Below, in pieces: positions 54,733-63,750 of a stretch of 64,000 nucleotides of DNA. This DNA is from Peteryoungia wuzhouensis (GTDB taxonomy: Bacteria > Pseudomonadota > Alphaproteobacteria > Rhizobiales > Rhizobiaceae). The translations under genes and the position numbers were made by a program. Where the stretch lies: contig NZ_QJRY01000007.1 of NCBI RefSeq assembly GCF_003205195.1, positions 225,584 to 289,583 on the forward strand. Direction: 5' to 3'. Each line of letters starts with the position of its first letter. The stretch's first letter is position 1. The notes under the pieces are model-generated. The model was not told the DNA's origin. It worked only from the letters and a program-made list of their open reading frames with translations, and did no database searches.

Positions 54733-55362
54733 TTACAAAAGGTCCTGCGACGGAATGATGGTCACGCCCGCCGGCGCCGACATCGCCGCCTCCAGCATGG
54801 TACGGGCAATGGTCTCCGGCCGGTTCGCCTGAAGCGTACCCGGTAAAAGCGGCTTCAGAACCTTGAGTATCTTGCCCGCCCATTGCTCCATCGGCCGCGG
54901 CTCCGGACGCGGCCCATCGATCAGACCCGGCCGGACCAGCACGGTGCGCTCGAACCCAAGTGCCAGAATGTCCCGCTCCGTCTCGCCCTTGACCCGGCTG
55001 TAGAAGAACAGCGATTTCACATCCGCCCCCTTTGCCGAGTTGAGCACGAAGGTGCGTGCACCATGGGCCTTTGCCAGCCTTGCGCTCTCGACGGGATAGT
55101 CGTGGTCGACACGGTGAAAGCGCTCGCGCGATCCGGCGGTCTTCAGCGTCGTGCCGAGAGCGCAGATGACTGCATCCACCGCCCAGATCGCCGGGTCCTG
55201 CGGCAGTTGTTCGAAATCCACCGTGGGCGCGGAAAGGCCCGCCCGCGACACCAGCGGGCGACGCGTCGGGGCAGTCACGGCTGTCACGCGCGGGTCGGCG
55301 AGCGCCAGCGACAGAACATGGCCGCCGACGAGGCCGGTCGCGCCCAATATCAACAGATGCAT
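54733..55362 (-). CDS. NAD(P)-binding oxidoreductase-like protein (atypical SDR)
   Basis: The 209-residue protein starts MHLLILGATGLVGGHVLSLAL, a Rossmann GxxGxxG motif. It continues DAVICALGTTLKTAGSRERFHRVDHDYPVESARLAKAHGARTFVLNSAKGAD and FFYSRVKGETERDILALGFERTVLVRPGLIDG, the pattern of the HTATIP2-like atypical short-chain dehydrogenases. These bind NADP; the substrate is unknown. GAAGGAGGG supports the ATG at 55362. It lies between the DUF1206 and chemoreceptor genes. Confidence 0.85.
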   Translation of the reverse strand: MHLLILGATGLVGGHVLSLALADPRVTAVTAPTRRPLVSRAGLSAPTVDFEQLPQDPAIWAVDAVICALGTTLKTAGSRERFHRVDHDYPVESARLAKAHGARTFVLNSAKGADVKSLFFYSRVKGETERDILALGFERTVLVRPGLIDGPRPEPRPMEQWAGKILKVLKPLLPGTLQANRPETIARTMLEAAMSAPAGVTIIPSQDLL

Positions 55363-55466
55363 GCACCCTCCTTCAACAATGACTGGCGGATTGGCCGGCT
55401 CCGGGCAACCCCGCGCCATGCCAAGAGACTGTCTGAGCACCTTGCCCGTTCCGCCCCGCAAACGCA

Positions 55467-55494
55467 AAAGGCGCCGCATTGCTGCAGCGCCTTT
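55467..55494 (-). terminator. Rho-independent terminator of the chemoreceptor gene
   Basis: Arms AAAGGCGC and GCGCCTTT are followed on the minus strand by TTTTGCG. It lies 26 bases past the stop. Confidence 0.75.
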
Positions 55495-55520
55495 CTTATT
55501 TATGGAATTATCGAATTGTC

Positions 55521-57425
55521 TCACGCCGCCGTGCGGTAGCTGCCGGAGCCCGTCTGGCCGCCGAGCTGGAAGCGGGCAAGCTGGGCCTGAAGCTGGCGGG
55601 CCTCGCCGGCGAGGACCTGGCTGGATGCGGTCGTCTCTTCCACCATGGCGGCGTTCTGCTGGGTCATCTGGTCCATGTGGTTGACCGAGGTGTTGATCTC
55701 GCCAAGCGCTGCCGACTGTTCCTCGGCCGCACGGGCAATCGTCACCACATGGTCGTTGACGCGGTTGACGAGCGCCTCGATCTCGCGCAGCGCTTCGCCG
55801 GTCGACAGCACCAGCGAGACGCCTCCCTTCACCTCTTCGGCCGAGGTGTTGATCAGGGTCTTGATCTCCTTGGCGGCATTCGCCGAACGCTGCGCCAGTT
55901 CGCGGACTTCCTGGGCAACAACCGCGAAACCACGGCCGGCTTCACCGGCGCGGGCTGCTTCGACGCCGGCATTCAGCGCCAGAAGGTTGGTCTGGAAGGC
56001 GATCTCGTCGATGACGGAGATGATCTGGCTGATCTTGCTCGACGACTGCTCGATGCGGCCCATGGCGTCGATGGCGTTGCGGACGATGTCGCCCGACTTG
56101 CCGGCACTGTCCTTGGTCTCGCGGACCATCTGCGAGGCTTCGTTGGCGCGCTGGGTCGAAGTCTTGACCGTCGTGGTGATCTCTTCAAGCGCTGCCGCCG
56201 TCTCTTCGAGCGAGGCGGCCTGCTGTTCGGTGCGGCGCGCCAGCTGGTTGGCAGCCGAGGACAGTTCGCCGGAATTGCCGGTGATCGTGCCGGCCGCCGT
56301 CAGAATGTTCTGCATCGTCTGGCGCAGCACCGCCATGGTCTGGTTCACATTGCCCTGCAGTTCGGCAAACGCGCCCTGGAACTGGCCCTGCATTTCGTGG
56401 GTCAGGTCGGCATCGGCGAGCGCTGCAATGACGCGACGCACTTCGGTGATGCCGCGGTCGACATTGGCCACCAGTTCGTTGACCGAGCCGGCAAAACGCT
56501 GCAGGTCGGCATCGTCATAGGTCTTCGAAATCCGCTGCGAGAAATCGCCGGCGGCAGCAGAGGCCACGATGACGCTGATCGAGGACTGCAGGTCCTTGCT
56601 CTGGGCGGTGAGTGCCGCTTCCTGCGCTTCCATGGCGCGCATATGCTCTTCATTGACGCGGAAGACTTCGAGAGCACGGGCCATTTCGCCGATCTCGTCC
56701 TTGCGCTCGGTGCCGCGGATGCTGTCGGGACGACGGCCGGCGGCCATGTCCGACATCACGGCGGTCAGGCTGCGGATGGGATTGACGATGCCACGACGGG
56801 CGAGCACGAAGCTGACGGCGACACCGGCGATAATGCAGACGGCGGCGGTGACGATCTGCACCAGCATGGTGAAGCTGGAGGCGGCAAGCGCATTGTCACG
56901 CGATGCGGTGAGCGTGGTCGCCGACAGCGTCGAATATTCCTTAACCGCCGAGGTCACGACCTTCTGGGCATCGAGCGCCTTGGCAAGCTCGGCCTTCATC
57001 ACCGCCGGGTCCTTGCCGGCATCCGAACCGGCAACCGCGACCATGGCGCGGATCTGGGTGAAATAGGCGTCTAGCGTGCCCTTGATCTTGTCGAGCAGCT
57101 GGTTTTCCGTGGCGTTGGCGGTGGACGCAATCTTCGGCAGGCGCGCCAGCATCTCGCTCGAGCGCTTGTCGGTCTCGGCGGCAAAGTCGGCCGCCTTTTC
57201 CGGCGACAGCGCCAGCTGATAGGTCATGCGCGAGATGGCGATGATATCCACGCGCAGGTCCATGGCTTCACGGGCCACTTCCTCGCGGGCGCCCGTGTCT
57301 TTGAGCGCCGCACCGAGCGACGACAGGCCCTGGGCGCCAACGGTGGCGATGGCCGCCGCCGCCACGCCCATCAGGACGACGACGAGGCTCACCTTCTTCA
57401 AAATGGACAGATTGGCAATCGACAT
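55521..57425 (-). CDS. Methyl-accepting chemotaxis protein
   Basis: The 634-residue protein has a transmembrane helix near residues 8-30, a periplasmic four-helix domain (about 35-185), a second helix ([23 protein letters not shown]), and HAMP domains from about 215. The cytoplasmic signalling tip contains [43 protein letters not shown]. The end is GSGSYRTAA, with no CheR-binding pentapeptide. The ligand is unknown. It is divergent from nrdJ across 844 bases. Confidence 0.95.
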   Translation of the reverse strand: MSIANLSILKKVSLVVVLMGVAAAAIATVGAQGLSSLGAALKDTGAREEVAREAMDLRVDIIAISRMTYQLALSPEKAADFAAETDKRSSEMLARLPKIASTANATENQLLDKIKGTLDAYFTQIRAMVAVAGSDAGKDPAVMKAELAKALDAQKVVTSAVKEYSTLSATTLTASRDNALAASSFTMLVQIVTAAVCIIAGVAVSFVLARRGIVNPIRSLTAVMSDMAAGRRPDSIRGTERKDEIGEMARALEVFRVNEEHMRAMEAQEAALTAQSKDLQSSISVIVASAAAGDFSQRISKTYDDADLQRFAGSVNELVANVDRGITEVRRVIAALADADLTHEMQGQFQGAFAELQGNVNQTMAVLRQTMQNILTAAGTITGNSGELSSAANQLARRTEQQAASLEETAAALEEITTTVKTSTQRANEASQMVRETKDSAGKSGDIVRNAIDAMGRIEQSSSKISQIISVIDEIAFQTNLLALNAGVEAARAGEAGRGFAVVAQEVRELAQRSANAAKEIKTLINTSAEEVKGGVSLVLSTGEALREIEALVNRVNDHVVTIARAAEEQSAALGEINTSVNHMDQMTQQNAAMVEETTASSQVLAGEARQLQAQLARFQLGGQTGSGSYRTAA

Positions 57426-57839
57426 CAACGCGCTCCATACAAACCCGCCATCCTGGCAGGTGACCATCTCGGCCGGGCATGGAGGTCATTCCACACAAAT
57501 CGAGCGCTAAATTAGGAGCCACATATTTCCAATTCGTTGCAATTGCGGCCTGAAATTCGATGGTGTGCTGCACTGCACTGTGACCTTTCCAGAACCCCCA
57601 TCACAACGCGTTCAACCAACCGGCGACATCGCGTCATCCCCAGCTTTTCCACCGCGCAAATCCGGCCAATTCGCCTGTGGACAGCGGCGCTGGACACTAT
57701 GGGTAGTGTGATGGGTAGTGTGCCACCGCCGGACAGAAAAATATTCGTGACGGAAGCTTGACAGGCCGGAGCCCCTGCCCCGCCTGCGATCACTGCAGCA
57801 GAAAGGCAAGACATTCCCGTGACTTCGGCCTTTTGCCCG
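57426..57839. other. Proximal part of the chemoreceptor-nrdJ intergenic region
   Basis: This holds the chemoreceptor promoter region. Two tandem copies of ATGGGTAGTGTG occur at 57699-57722. I see no gene, tRNA or strong hairpin. Confidence 0.5.
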
Positions 57840-57848
57840 TTATCCACA
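57840..57848 (+). promoter_or_regulatory. Perfect DnaA box
   Basis: TTATCCACA matches the consensus DnaA nonamer exactly. It lies eight bases before an NrdR-like box and 421 bases upstream of nrdJ. In E. coli DnaA boxes regulate the nrdAB operon, so a similar cell-cycle input is possible. Confidence 0.55.
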
Positions 57849-57856
57849 ACAGGGCA

Positions 57857-57872
57857 CCACAAGATATAGCGT
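57857..57872 (+). promoter_or_regulatory. Distal NrdR-like box
   Basis: CCACAAGATATAGCGT agrees with the NrdR consensus (ACACWATATATWGTGT) at 13 of 16 positions. No partner lies about 31 bases to either side. It is 245 bases upstream of the paired boxes. Confidence 0.45.
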
Positions 57873-58101
57873 TAACATTTCCTTCACAGACCACCCCTTG
57901 ACGGAATCAGTCGGGTCGATGTTAATGGATCCTGTTGCGGCGGCGACTGGACCGGGCATGAACGAGGCCGGGTTTCATCAAAATTTGTAGCGGCTTTCTT
58001 GCACCTGGAACGGCGTTCTGACGACGTCGCCCATGATAGGAATTCTGTGCGATTTTTGACCGCCACACAGGGGGTCTATGTCTGGCGGCAATAATCTGTT
58101 A

Positions 58102-58117
58102 ATACTATATTTAGCGT
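58102..58117 (+). promoter_or_regulatory. nrdJ: NrdR box 1 upstream of nrdJ
   Basis: ATACTATATTTAGCGT agrees with the NrdR consensus at 13 of 16 positions. A second box starts exactly 31 bases downstream, the phasing that NrdR pairs show in other bacteria. NrdR is an ATP-sensing repressor of ribonucleotide reductase genes. Confidence 0.7.
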
Positions 58118-58132
58118 TTGCAGCCACCATCA

Positions 58133-58148
58133 CCACAAGATACAGGGT
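58133..58148 (+). promoter_or_regulatory. nrdJ: NrdR box 2 upstream of nrdJ
   Basis: CCACAAGATACAGGGT agrees with the consensus at 12 of 16 positions and lies 31 bases (three helical turns) from box 1. The first five bases are the same as in the distal box at 57857. Confidence 0.62.
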
Positions 58149-58269
58149 GCCCAGTCTTCGGATGAATCACCTGACAGACGAACAAATCACTGGCTGTGCG
58201 GTTTGACGCGCGCAACCGGACGCCATATTTCGCGCCTTATCGGCGCCCAAGATCGAGGGACACAGGCAG

Positions 58270-61200
58270 ATGCGCATTGAACGTCGCTTCACCAAACCGG
58301 GGCAGTCCGCTTATGCGGAGATCGAGTTCCGCAAGGCCATCAGCGAGATCAAGAACCCCGACGGCTCAATCGTATTTCGTCTTGCCGACATTGACGTCCC
58401 GGCCCAGTTCAGCCAGGTGGCAGCCGACATTCTCGCCCAGAAATATTTCCGCAAGGCCGGCGTGCCGAAGGTGCTGAAGAAGGTCGAAGAGAACGACGTT
58501 CCTTCCTTCCTCTGGCGCTCGGTTGCCGACGAGAAGGCCCTCGCCTCGCTGCCTGAAAACGAACGCTACGGCTCGGAAACCGATGCCCGCCAGGTCTTCG
58601 ATCGCCTGGCCGGCACCTGGACCTATTGGGGCTGGAAGGGCAAGTATTTCACCTCGGAAGAAGACGCGGCCGCCTTCAAGGACGAGCTCGCCTATATGCT
58701 CGCCACCCAGCGCGTCGCACCGAATTCGCCGCAGTGGTTCAACACCGGCCTGCACTGGGCCTATGGCATCGACGGCCCCGGCCAGGGCCATTTCTATGTC
58801 GACCCCTTCACCGGCAAGCTCGTCAAGTCGAAGTCGGCCTATGAACACCCGCAGCCGCATGCCTGCTTCATCCAGTCCGTCGAAGACGACCTGGTCAATG
58901 AAGGCGGCATCATGGACCTCTGGGTTCGCGAAGCGCGTCTCTTCAAGTACGGCTCCGGCACCGGCTCCAACTTCTCCTACCTGCGCGGCGAAGGCGAAAA
59001 GCTTTCCGGCGGTGGCCGTTCCTCCGGCCTCATGTCCTTCCTGAAGATCGGCGACCGGGCTGCCGGCGCGATCAAGTCCGGCGGCACCACCCGCCGTGCG
59101 GCCAAGATGGTCGTTGTTGACATCGACCATCCTGACATCGAAGCCTATATCGATTGGAAGGTGAAGGAAGAGCAGAAGGTTGCCGCCCTCGTCACCGGCT
59201 CCAAGATCGTCGCCAAGCACCTGAAGGCGATCATGAAGGCCTGCGTCAATTGCGAGGCCGACAACGGCGCCTGCTTCGACCCGAACGAGAACCCGGCCCT
59301 CAAGCGCGAAATCCGCGCCGCGAAGAAGGACCAGGTTCCGGAAAACTACATCAAGCGCGTCATCCAGTTCGCCCAGCAGGGCTACAAGGATCTCGAGTTC
59401 AAGACCTATGACACCGACTGGGATTCGGAAGCCTATCTCACCGTCTCCGGCCAGAACTCGAACAACTCCGTCTCGCTGAAGGACGATTTTTTGCGCGCTG
59501 TCGAAAATGACGGCGACTGGAACCTGACCGCCCGCAAGGACGGCAAGGTGATGAAGACGCTGAAGGCCCGCGACCTCTGGGACAAGATCTCCTATGCCGC
59601 CTGGGCATCGGCCGATCCGGGCCTGCATTTCAACACGACGATGAACGACTGGCACACCTCGCCGGCCGCCGGTCCGATCCGCGCCTCGAACCCGTGCTCG
59701 GAATACATGTTCCTCGACGACACGGCCTGTAACCTCGCTTCGCTCAACCTGCTCCGCTTCAAGGATCAGACGACCAAGAACATCGACATCGGCGATTACG
59801 AACATGCCGTCCGCCTGTGGACCGTCGTGCTCGAAGTCTCCGTGATGATGGCGCAGTTCCCGTCGCGACAGATCGCCGAACGCTCCTATGAATACCGCAC
59901 GCTCGGCCTCGGCTATGCCAATATCGGCGGCCTGCTGATGTCCTCCGGCATTCCGTATGATAGCGCCGAAGGCCGCGCCATTGCCGGTGCGCTCACCGCC
60001 ATCATGACCGGCGTCTCCTATGCGACATCGGCAGAAATGGCCTCGGAACTCGGCCCCTTCCCGGGCTTTGCGCCGAACCGCGACAACATGCTGCGCGTCA
60101 TCCGCAACCACCGCCGCGCCGCCCACGGTCTGTCGGATGGCTATGAAGGCCTCTCCGTCAATCCGGTGCCGCTCGTCCATGGCGAATGCACGGATCCGGC
60201 TCTCGTTGCCCATGCAACCGCGGCCTGGGACAAGGCGCTCGAACTCGGCGAAAAGCATGGCTACCGCAATGCCCAGGTCTCGGTCATCGCTCCAACAGGC
60301 ACGATCGGTCTCGTCATGGACTGCGACACGACCGGCATCGAGCCCGACTTCGCGCTGGTCAAGTTCAAGAAGCTCGCCGGTGGCGGCTACTTCAAGATCA
60401 TCAACGCTGCCGTTCCGGAGGCGCTCCGCACCCTCGGCTACTCGGAAAGCCAGATCGCCGAAATCGACGCCTATGCCGTCGGCCATGGCAACCTGAACCA
60501 GGCGCCGGGCATCAACCCCTCGACGCTTCGTGCCAAGGGCTTCACCGACGAGAAGATCGAAGCCGTCAACGGCGCGCTGAAGGCTGCCTTCGACATCAAG
60601 TTCGTCTTCAACCAGTGGACGCTCGGCGCCGACTTCCTGAAAGAGACCCTCAAGGTCTCCGACGAGCAGCTCGCCGACATGAGCTTCAACCTGCTCGACC
60701 ACATGGGCTTCTCGAAGAAGGACATCGAAGCCGCCAACATCCATGTCTGCGGTGCGATGACGCTCGAAGGCGCGCCCTTCCTCAAGGCCGAACATCTGCC
60801 GGTCTTCGATTGCGCCAACCCCTGCGGCAAGATCGGCAAGCGGTATCTCTCGGTCGAGAGCCATATCCGCATGATGGCGGCTGCCCAGCCCTTCATCTCG
60901 GGCGCGATCTCCAAGACGATCAACATGCCGAACGAGGCAACCGTCGAAGATTGCGGCGCCGCCTACATGCTGTCCTGGAAGCTGGCACTGAAGGCCAACG
61001 CGCTTTATCGCGACGGCTCGAAGCTCTCCCAGCCGCTCAATGCCTCGCTGATCGAAGACGAGGACAATGACGACGCCCTCGACGACCTGATGCAGCAGCC
61101 CGCTGCCGCCCAGGCCGTCACCATCACGGAACGCATCGTCGAGCGCATCGTCGAGCGGGTCGTGCGCGAACAGGAAAAGCTGCCCACCCGCCGCAAGGGG

Positions 61201-62049
61201 TATACCCAGAAGGCCAAGATCGGCGGCCACACCATCTTCCTGCGCACCGGCGAATATGACGACGGGCGTCTGGGCGAAATCTTCCTCGACATGAACAAGG
61301 AAGGCTCGGCCCTTCGCGCCTTCATCAACAACTTCGCCATCTCCGTCTCGCTCGGCCTGCAATATGGCGTGCCGCTCGAGGAATATGTCGACGCCTTCAC
61401 CTTCACCAAGTTCGAGCCGGCCGGCATGGTCACCGGCAACGACGCGATCAAGAATGCAACGTCGATCCTCGACTACGTCTTCCGCGAGCTTGCGATCTCC
61501 TATCTCGGTCGCAGCGACCTCGCCCATGTCGACACGTCAGACTTCTCCGCGACGGCCCTTGGCCGTGGCGTCAAGGAAGGCAAGGCAGACGTCGTCTCCA
61601 AGGGCCTGACCCGCGGTTACAAGCCGACGCTGGTCTCCAGCCACATGCCGGCCGCCGCCGGCAGCGACCCGAAGGGGGCGGCCACCGCCATACCCGCCAA
61701 GGCCTCCACCGTCACCGCCTTCGCGTCTTCGGGCAGCGCTGCCCGCAAACTGGAAGTCACGACCGCCGTCGCAACTTCGGAAGTCGTGTCCTTCAAGCGC
61801 GACTACGAGGAACGGGCCGTGGAACTCGCCGAGGAGATCGCCGAGGAAAGCCTCTTCTCCGATACGGCTGCCGACGAGGCAGCGAAGGCCAAGGCGGATG
61901 CCAAGCAGCTCGAGGCGACCCGCCGCATGCGCTCGATCGCGCAGGGCTATACGGGCAACATGTGCTCGGAATGCCAGAACTTTACGATGGTTCGGAACGG
62001 GACTTGCGAGAAGTGCGACACGTGCGGCGCGACGAGCGGGTGCAGCTGA
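58270..62049 (+). CDS. nrdJ: Vitamin B12-dependent (class II) ribonucleotide reductase
   Basis: The 1259-residue protein starts [20 protein letters not shown]. It has the N-terminal reductase segments [17 protein letters not shown] and [19 protein letters not shown], the active-site region [21 protein letters not shown] near residue 480, and the [28 protein letters not shown] loop near 675. The C-terminal CxxC tail contains MCSECQNF and [13 protein letters not shown]. It reduces ribonucleotides with adenosylcobalamin. Length and tail match the long alphaproteobacterial NrdJ. No cobalamin riboswitch is visible; NrdR boxes lie upstream. Confidence 0.97.
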   Translation: MRIERRFTKPGQSAYAEIEFRKAISEIKNPDGSIVFRLADIDVPAQFSQVAADILAQKYFRKAGVPKVLKKVEENDVPSFLWRSVADEKALASLPENERYGSETDARQVFDRLAGTWTYWGWKGKYFTSEEDAAAFKDELAYMLATQRVAPNSPQWFNTGLHWAYGIDGPGQGHFYVDPFTGKLVKSKSAYEHPQPHACFIQSVEDDLVNEGGIMDLWVREARLFKYGSGTGSNFSYLRGEGEKLSGGGRSSGLMSFLKIGDRAAGAIKSGGTTRRAAKMVVVDIDHPDIEAYIDWKVKEEQKVAALVTGSKIVAKHLKAIMKACVNCEADNGACFDPNENPALKREIRAAKKDQVPENYIKRVIQFAQQGYKDLEFKTYDTDWDSEAYLTVSGQNSNNSVSLKDDFLRAVENDGDWNLTARKDGKVMKTLKARDLWDKISYAAWASADPGLHFNTTMNDWHTSPAAGPIRASNPCSEYMFLDDTACNLASLNLLRFKDQTTKNIDIGDYEHAVRLWTVVLEVSVMMAQFPSRQIAERSYEYRTLGLGYANIGGLLMSSGIPYDSAEGRAIAGALTAIMTGVSYATSAEMASELGPFPGFAPNRDNMLRVIRNHRRAAHGLSDGYEGLSVNPVPLVHGECTDPALVAHATAAWDKALELGEKHGYRNAQVSVIAPTGTIGLVMDCDTTGIEPDFALVKFKKLAGGGYFKIINAAVPEALRTLGYSESQIAEIDAYAVGHGNLNQAPGINPSTLRAKGFTDEKIEAVNGALKAAFDIKFVFNQWTLGADFLKETLKVSDEQLADMSFNLLDHMGFSKKDIEAANIHVCGAMTLEGAPFLKAEHLPVFDCANPCGKIGKRYLSVESHIRMMAAAQPFISGAISKTINMPNEATVEDCGAAYMLSWKLALKANALYRDGSKLSQPLNASLIEDEDNDDALDDLMQQPAAAQAVTITERIVERIVERVVREQEKLPTRRKGYTQKAKIGGHTIFLRTGEYDDGRLGEIFLDMNKEGSALRAFINNFAISVSLGLQYGVPLEEYVDAFTFTKFEPAGMVTGNDAIKNATSILDYVFRELAISYLGRSDLAHVDTSDFSATALGRGVKEGKADVVSKGLTRGYKPTLVSSHMPAAAGSDPKGAATAIPAKASTVTAFASSGSAARKLEVTTAVATSEVVSFKRDYEERAVELAEEIAEESLFSDTAADEAAKAKADAKQLEATRRMRSIAQGYTGNMCSECQNFTMVRNGTCEKCDTCGATSGCS

Positions 62050-62110
62050 GGACCACAGGGATAGGTGGAGATTTCGATTTTTCACTCGCCTGAGATGAGG
62101 TAAACTAAGC

Positions 62111-62144
62111 CCCGCGTCGATTGAGTTCGGCGCGGGTTTTTTTT
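62111..62144 (+). terminator. Rho-independent terminator of nrdJ
   Basis: A stem of CCCGCGTC paired with GGCGCGGG (one G-U pair) and a loop of about ten bases is followed by eight T. Confidence 0.9.
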
Positions 62145-62171
62145 AATCCGAATACAGAAGATGATTCCCAG

Positions 62172-63002
62172 ATGATCAAAGACGCAAAAAATCAAAGCCA
62201 TTTAAGAATAAACTGGCTCGCTACGGCAGGAATTTTTACTGCTCTGTATTTGATAGTCTTGGTCGTTTTTTTGATACCCGAAACATCCCTATGCAGCGCT
62301 GGAGAAACCCTCACCCAACGACTTCTAGCTTGCCGAAGCTTAAACGAGTTGGGAGATTTCTTGGCTGGCGCATTTGCCCCGGTGGCATTCTTATGGCTCG
62401 TCGCTGCGGTTTTGATACAGGCACAAGAATTACGTGCGCAACGCGAAGAATTGGCGATGACGCGTCAGGAACTAGCCGACAGCAGAGAAGTTATGAGGGA
62501 ACAAGCCGAGCAGGCGCGCAATCAAGCATTGCAAGCTCAGCGGCAAGCCGATTTCATTGGGGAGCAAACAGAAAATCTAAGAAGACAGAGCGAAGAAGCC
62601 CATCGAGAGCGACAGGATAGGGTTTTCGAGGAGATACTACACGCAACTCACAAGGAATCGTTATCTAATTTGAGTAACGCTGAACACCATGTACAGACTG
62701 AATCCGGCCTCAATTTGTCTCGCTTCCCTGATTTTCGAAGAAAAACTTATGACGAAGCATTTTTTGACATGGCCCAACACCTCGAAAATCTCCGACTATT
62801 GTTGCGCAGCATAAGCAAAACAGCGAGATGGCCACTAAACACAGAGCCACTGATAGAGCTATCAAATTCTATCAACATAGCGATTGCAATGGAGAGTAAG
62901 ATTTCACCTGCTGGTCAGGTTAAGATGAACTCACTTGGACTAAAGCGTATCCATTCTTCAATTCGCGAAATAATTGAAATTGAGAGGACGTTTAAGAGTT
63001 AG
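62172..63002 (+). CDS. AT-rich membrane-anchored coiled-coil protein of unknown function
   Basis: The 276-residue protein has two N-terminal transmembrane helices (IFTALYLIVLVVFLIPE near 20-37 and FLAGAFAPVAFLWLVAAVLIQ near 62-83). A long charged coiled coil follows (about 84-155: QELRAQREELAMTRQELADSREV onward), then a helical C-terminal domain without a recognisable motif. Base composition and codon use are markedly AT-richer than in all neighbours, suggesting transfer. Proteins with this N-terminal layout occur scattered in accessory regions. A sensor or defence-related role is only a guess. The start ATG at 62172 has a weak ribosome-binding site. Confidence 0.7.
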   Translation: MIKDAKNQSHLRINWLATAGIFTALYLIVLVVFLIPETSLCSAGETLTQRLLACRSLNELGDFLAGAFAPVAFLWLVAAVLIQAQELRAQREELAMTRQELADSREVMREQAEQARNQALQAQRQADFIGEQTENLRRQSEEAHRERQDRVFEEILHATHKESLSNLSNAEHHVQTESGLNLSRFPDFRRKTYDEAFFDMAQHLENLRLLLRSISKTARWPLNTEPLIELSNSINIAIAMESKISPAGQVKMNSLGLKRIHSSIREIIEIERTFKS

Positions 63003-63028
63003 CGACGTATTAAGCTCAAAGAAGCACA

Positions 63029-63049
63029 CCTCCCCCCAAGCGGGGGAGG
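63029..63049 (+). terminator. Hairpin after the AT-rich gene
   Basis: Eight-base arms CCTCCCCC and GGGGGAGG enclose CAAGC, 26 bases past the stop. It lacks a T-run, so it may be a repeat rather than a terminator. Confidence 0.4.
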
Positions 63050-63080
63050 ACGGAAAATCGAAGGGTTAGGCGAGCGCATG

Positions 63081-63263
63081 GGCTTGTGTCTGGATCCTCG
63101 GGTCAAGCCCGAGGATGACGGAGGGTGGGGATGCTGCTGGTATCCTCCTCTACCTTCGTCCTCGGGCGAGCCCTGAGGAGAATACCCTTCCCCTCCCCCC
63201 AAAGGTCGTTATCTTCGTCCTCGGGTTTAACCCGAGGATGACCCCAGAATCCAGACACAAGCC
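63081..63263. repeat. Palindromic repeat unit A (left of the GIY-YIG gene)
   Basis: The ends GGCTTGTGTCTGGAT (63081-63095) and its exact reverse complement (63249-63263) enclose three hairpins with arms ATCCTCGGG/CCCGAGGAT or close variants (63094-63116, 63159-63179, 63218-63238). An inner pair GGTATCCTCCTC/GAGGAGAATACC lies at 63139 and 63175. The unit is thus one large nested palindrome. Confidence 0.85.
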
Positions 63264-63289
63264 CTTCAACGGCAGCAAGCGGCACCGCC

Positions 63290-63574
63290 TCACATCAACT
63301 CGTAGTACAGATCCCGCCAATCAGGATTGAACCCCTCGATCAGCGCGATCTTCCACTGCCGATACCAGCGCTTCAGCGACTTCTCCCGCTGGATCGCCGT
63401 ACGGATGCTGTCGTGCTCCTCATACCAGACCAGCTGCCGGCAGCCATACTTCGACGCGAAACCCGGCGTTTGGCATTCCCGATGCTCGTAGATCCGCCGC
63501 TCCAGATCGGATGTCACACCGATATAGAGCGTGCCGCGTTTGTGGTTGGTGACGATGTAAACATATCCCGCCAT
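63290..63574 (-). CDS. GIY-YIG nuclease domain protein
   Basis: The 94-residue protein is a single GIY-YIG domain: GYVYIVTNHKRGTLYIGVTSDLERRIYEHR, with GYVYI...LYIGV giving the GIY-YIG strands and the arginine near residue 27. The YhbQ/UvrC-N-like rest includes WYEEHDSIRTAIQREKSLKRWYRQWKIALIE, with the conserved catalytic glutamate (QREKSLK) near residue 70. It lacks any extra DNA-binding domain. It should cut DNA, possibly as a structure-specific endonuclease. The ATG is only 10 bases from palindromic unit B, so its promoter lies within the repeat. Confidence 0.88.
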   Translation of the reverse strand: MAGYVYIVTNHKRGTLYIGVTSDLERRIYEHRECQTPGFASKYGCRQLVWYEEHDSIRTAIQREKSLKRWYRQWKIALIEGFNPDWRDLYYELM

Positions 63575-63584
63575 GCGTGCAATG

Positions 63585-63750
63585 TGCTTGTGACTGGATC
63601 CTCGGGTCAAGCCCGAGGATGACGACCTCTCGGGGAGATAAGGGTATCCTCCGCAGACGTTATCCGGTGAAGACAGTAGAGGAGGATACCAGTCGCTCCC
63701 CCTCACACTCCGTCATCCTCGGGCTTGACCCGAGGATCCAAACACAAGCC
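63585..63750. repeat. Palindromic repeat unit B (right of the GIY-YIG gene)
   Basis: The ends TGCTTGTGACTGGAT (63585-63599) and ATCCAAACACAAGCC (63736-63750) are near-perfect reverse complements. Inside are hairpins ATCCTCGGG/CCCGAGGAT at 63598-63620 and 63715-63737 in opposite orientation, and the inner pair GGTATCCTCC (63643) and GGAGGATACC (63681). It has the same architecture as unit A. Confidence 0.85.

Larger units (their letters stand above)
63081..63750. mobile_element. Candidate REP-associated GIY-YIG element
   Basis: A single nuclease gene lies between two complex palindromic units in a 670-base block. The outer 73-75 bases at each end (63081-63153 and 63676-63750) are inverted repeats of one another with few mismatches. 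The repeat-to-gene gaps are only 26 and 10 bases. The compact layout and inverted ends suggest a unit that moves or is copied as a whole, but no target duplication can be identified. Confidence 0.5.

Noticed and set aside
57426..58269. A cobalamin riboswitch upstream of the B12-dependent nrdJ
   Set aside because: I looked for the B12-box pattern (GCCACTG type) and supporting stems in the intergenic region and found none.
58366..61527. A minus-strand frame of over 1000 codons opposite nrdJ
   Set aside because: It is wholly antisense to nrdJ, which has all catalytic motifs. Long antisense frames are expected with high third-position G+C.
63029..63049. A standard terminator after the AT-rich gene
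   Set aside because: The hairpin is strong but no T-run follows it, so it is listed only with low confidence.
63081..63750. A CRISPR array suggested by recurring 23-base units
   Set aside because: The copies are irregularly spaced, occur in both orientations and are themselves hairpins with a gene between them, so they are REP-like palindromes.
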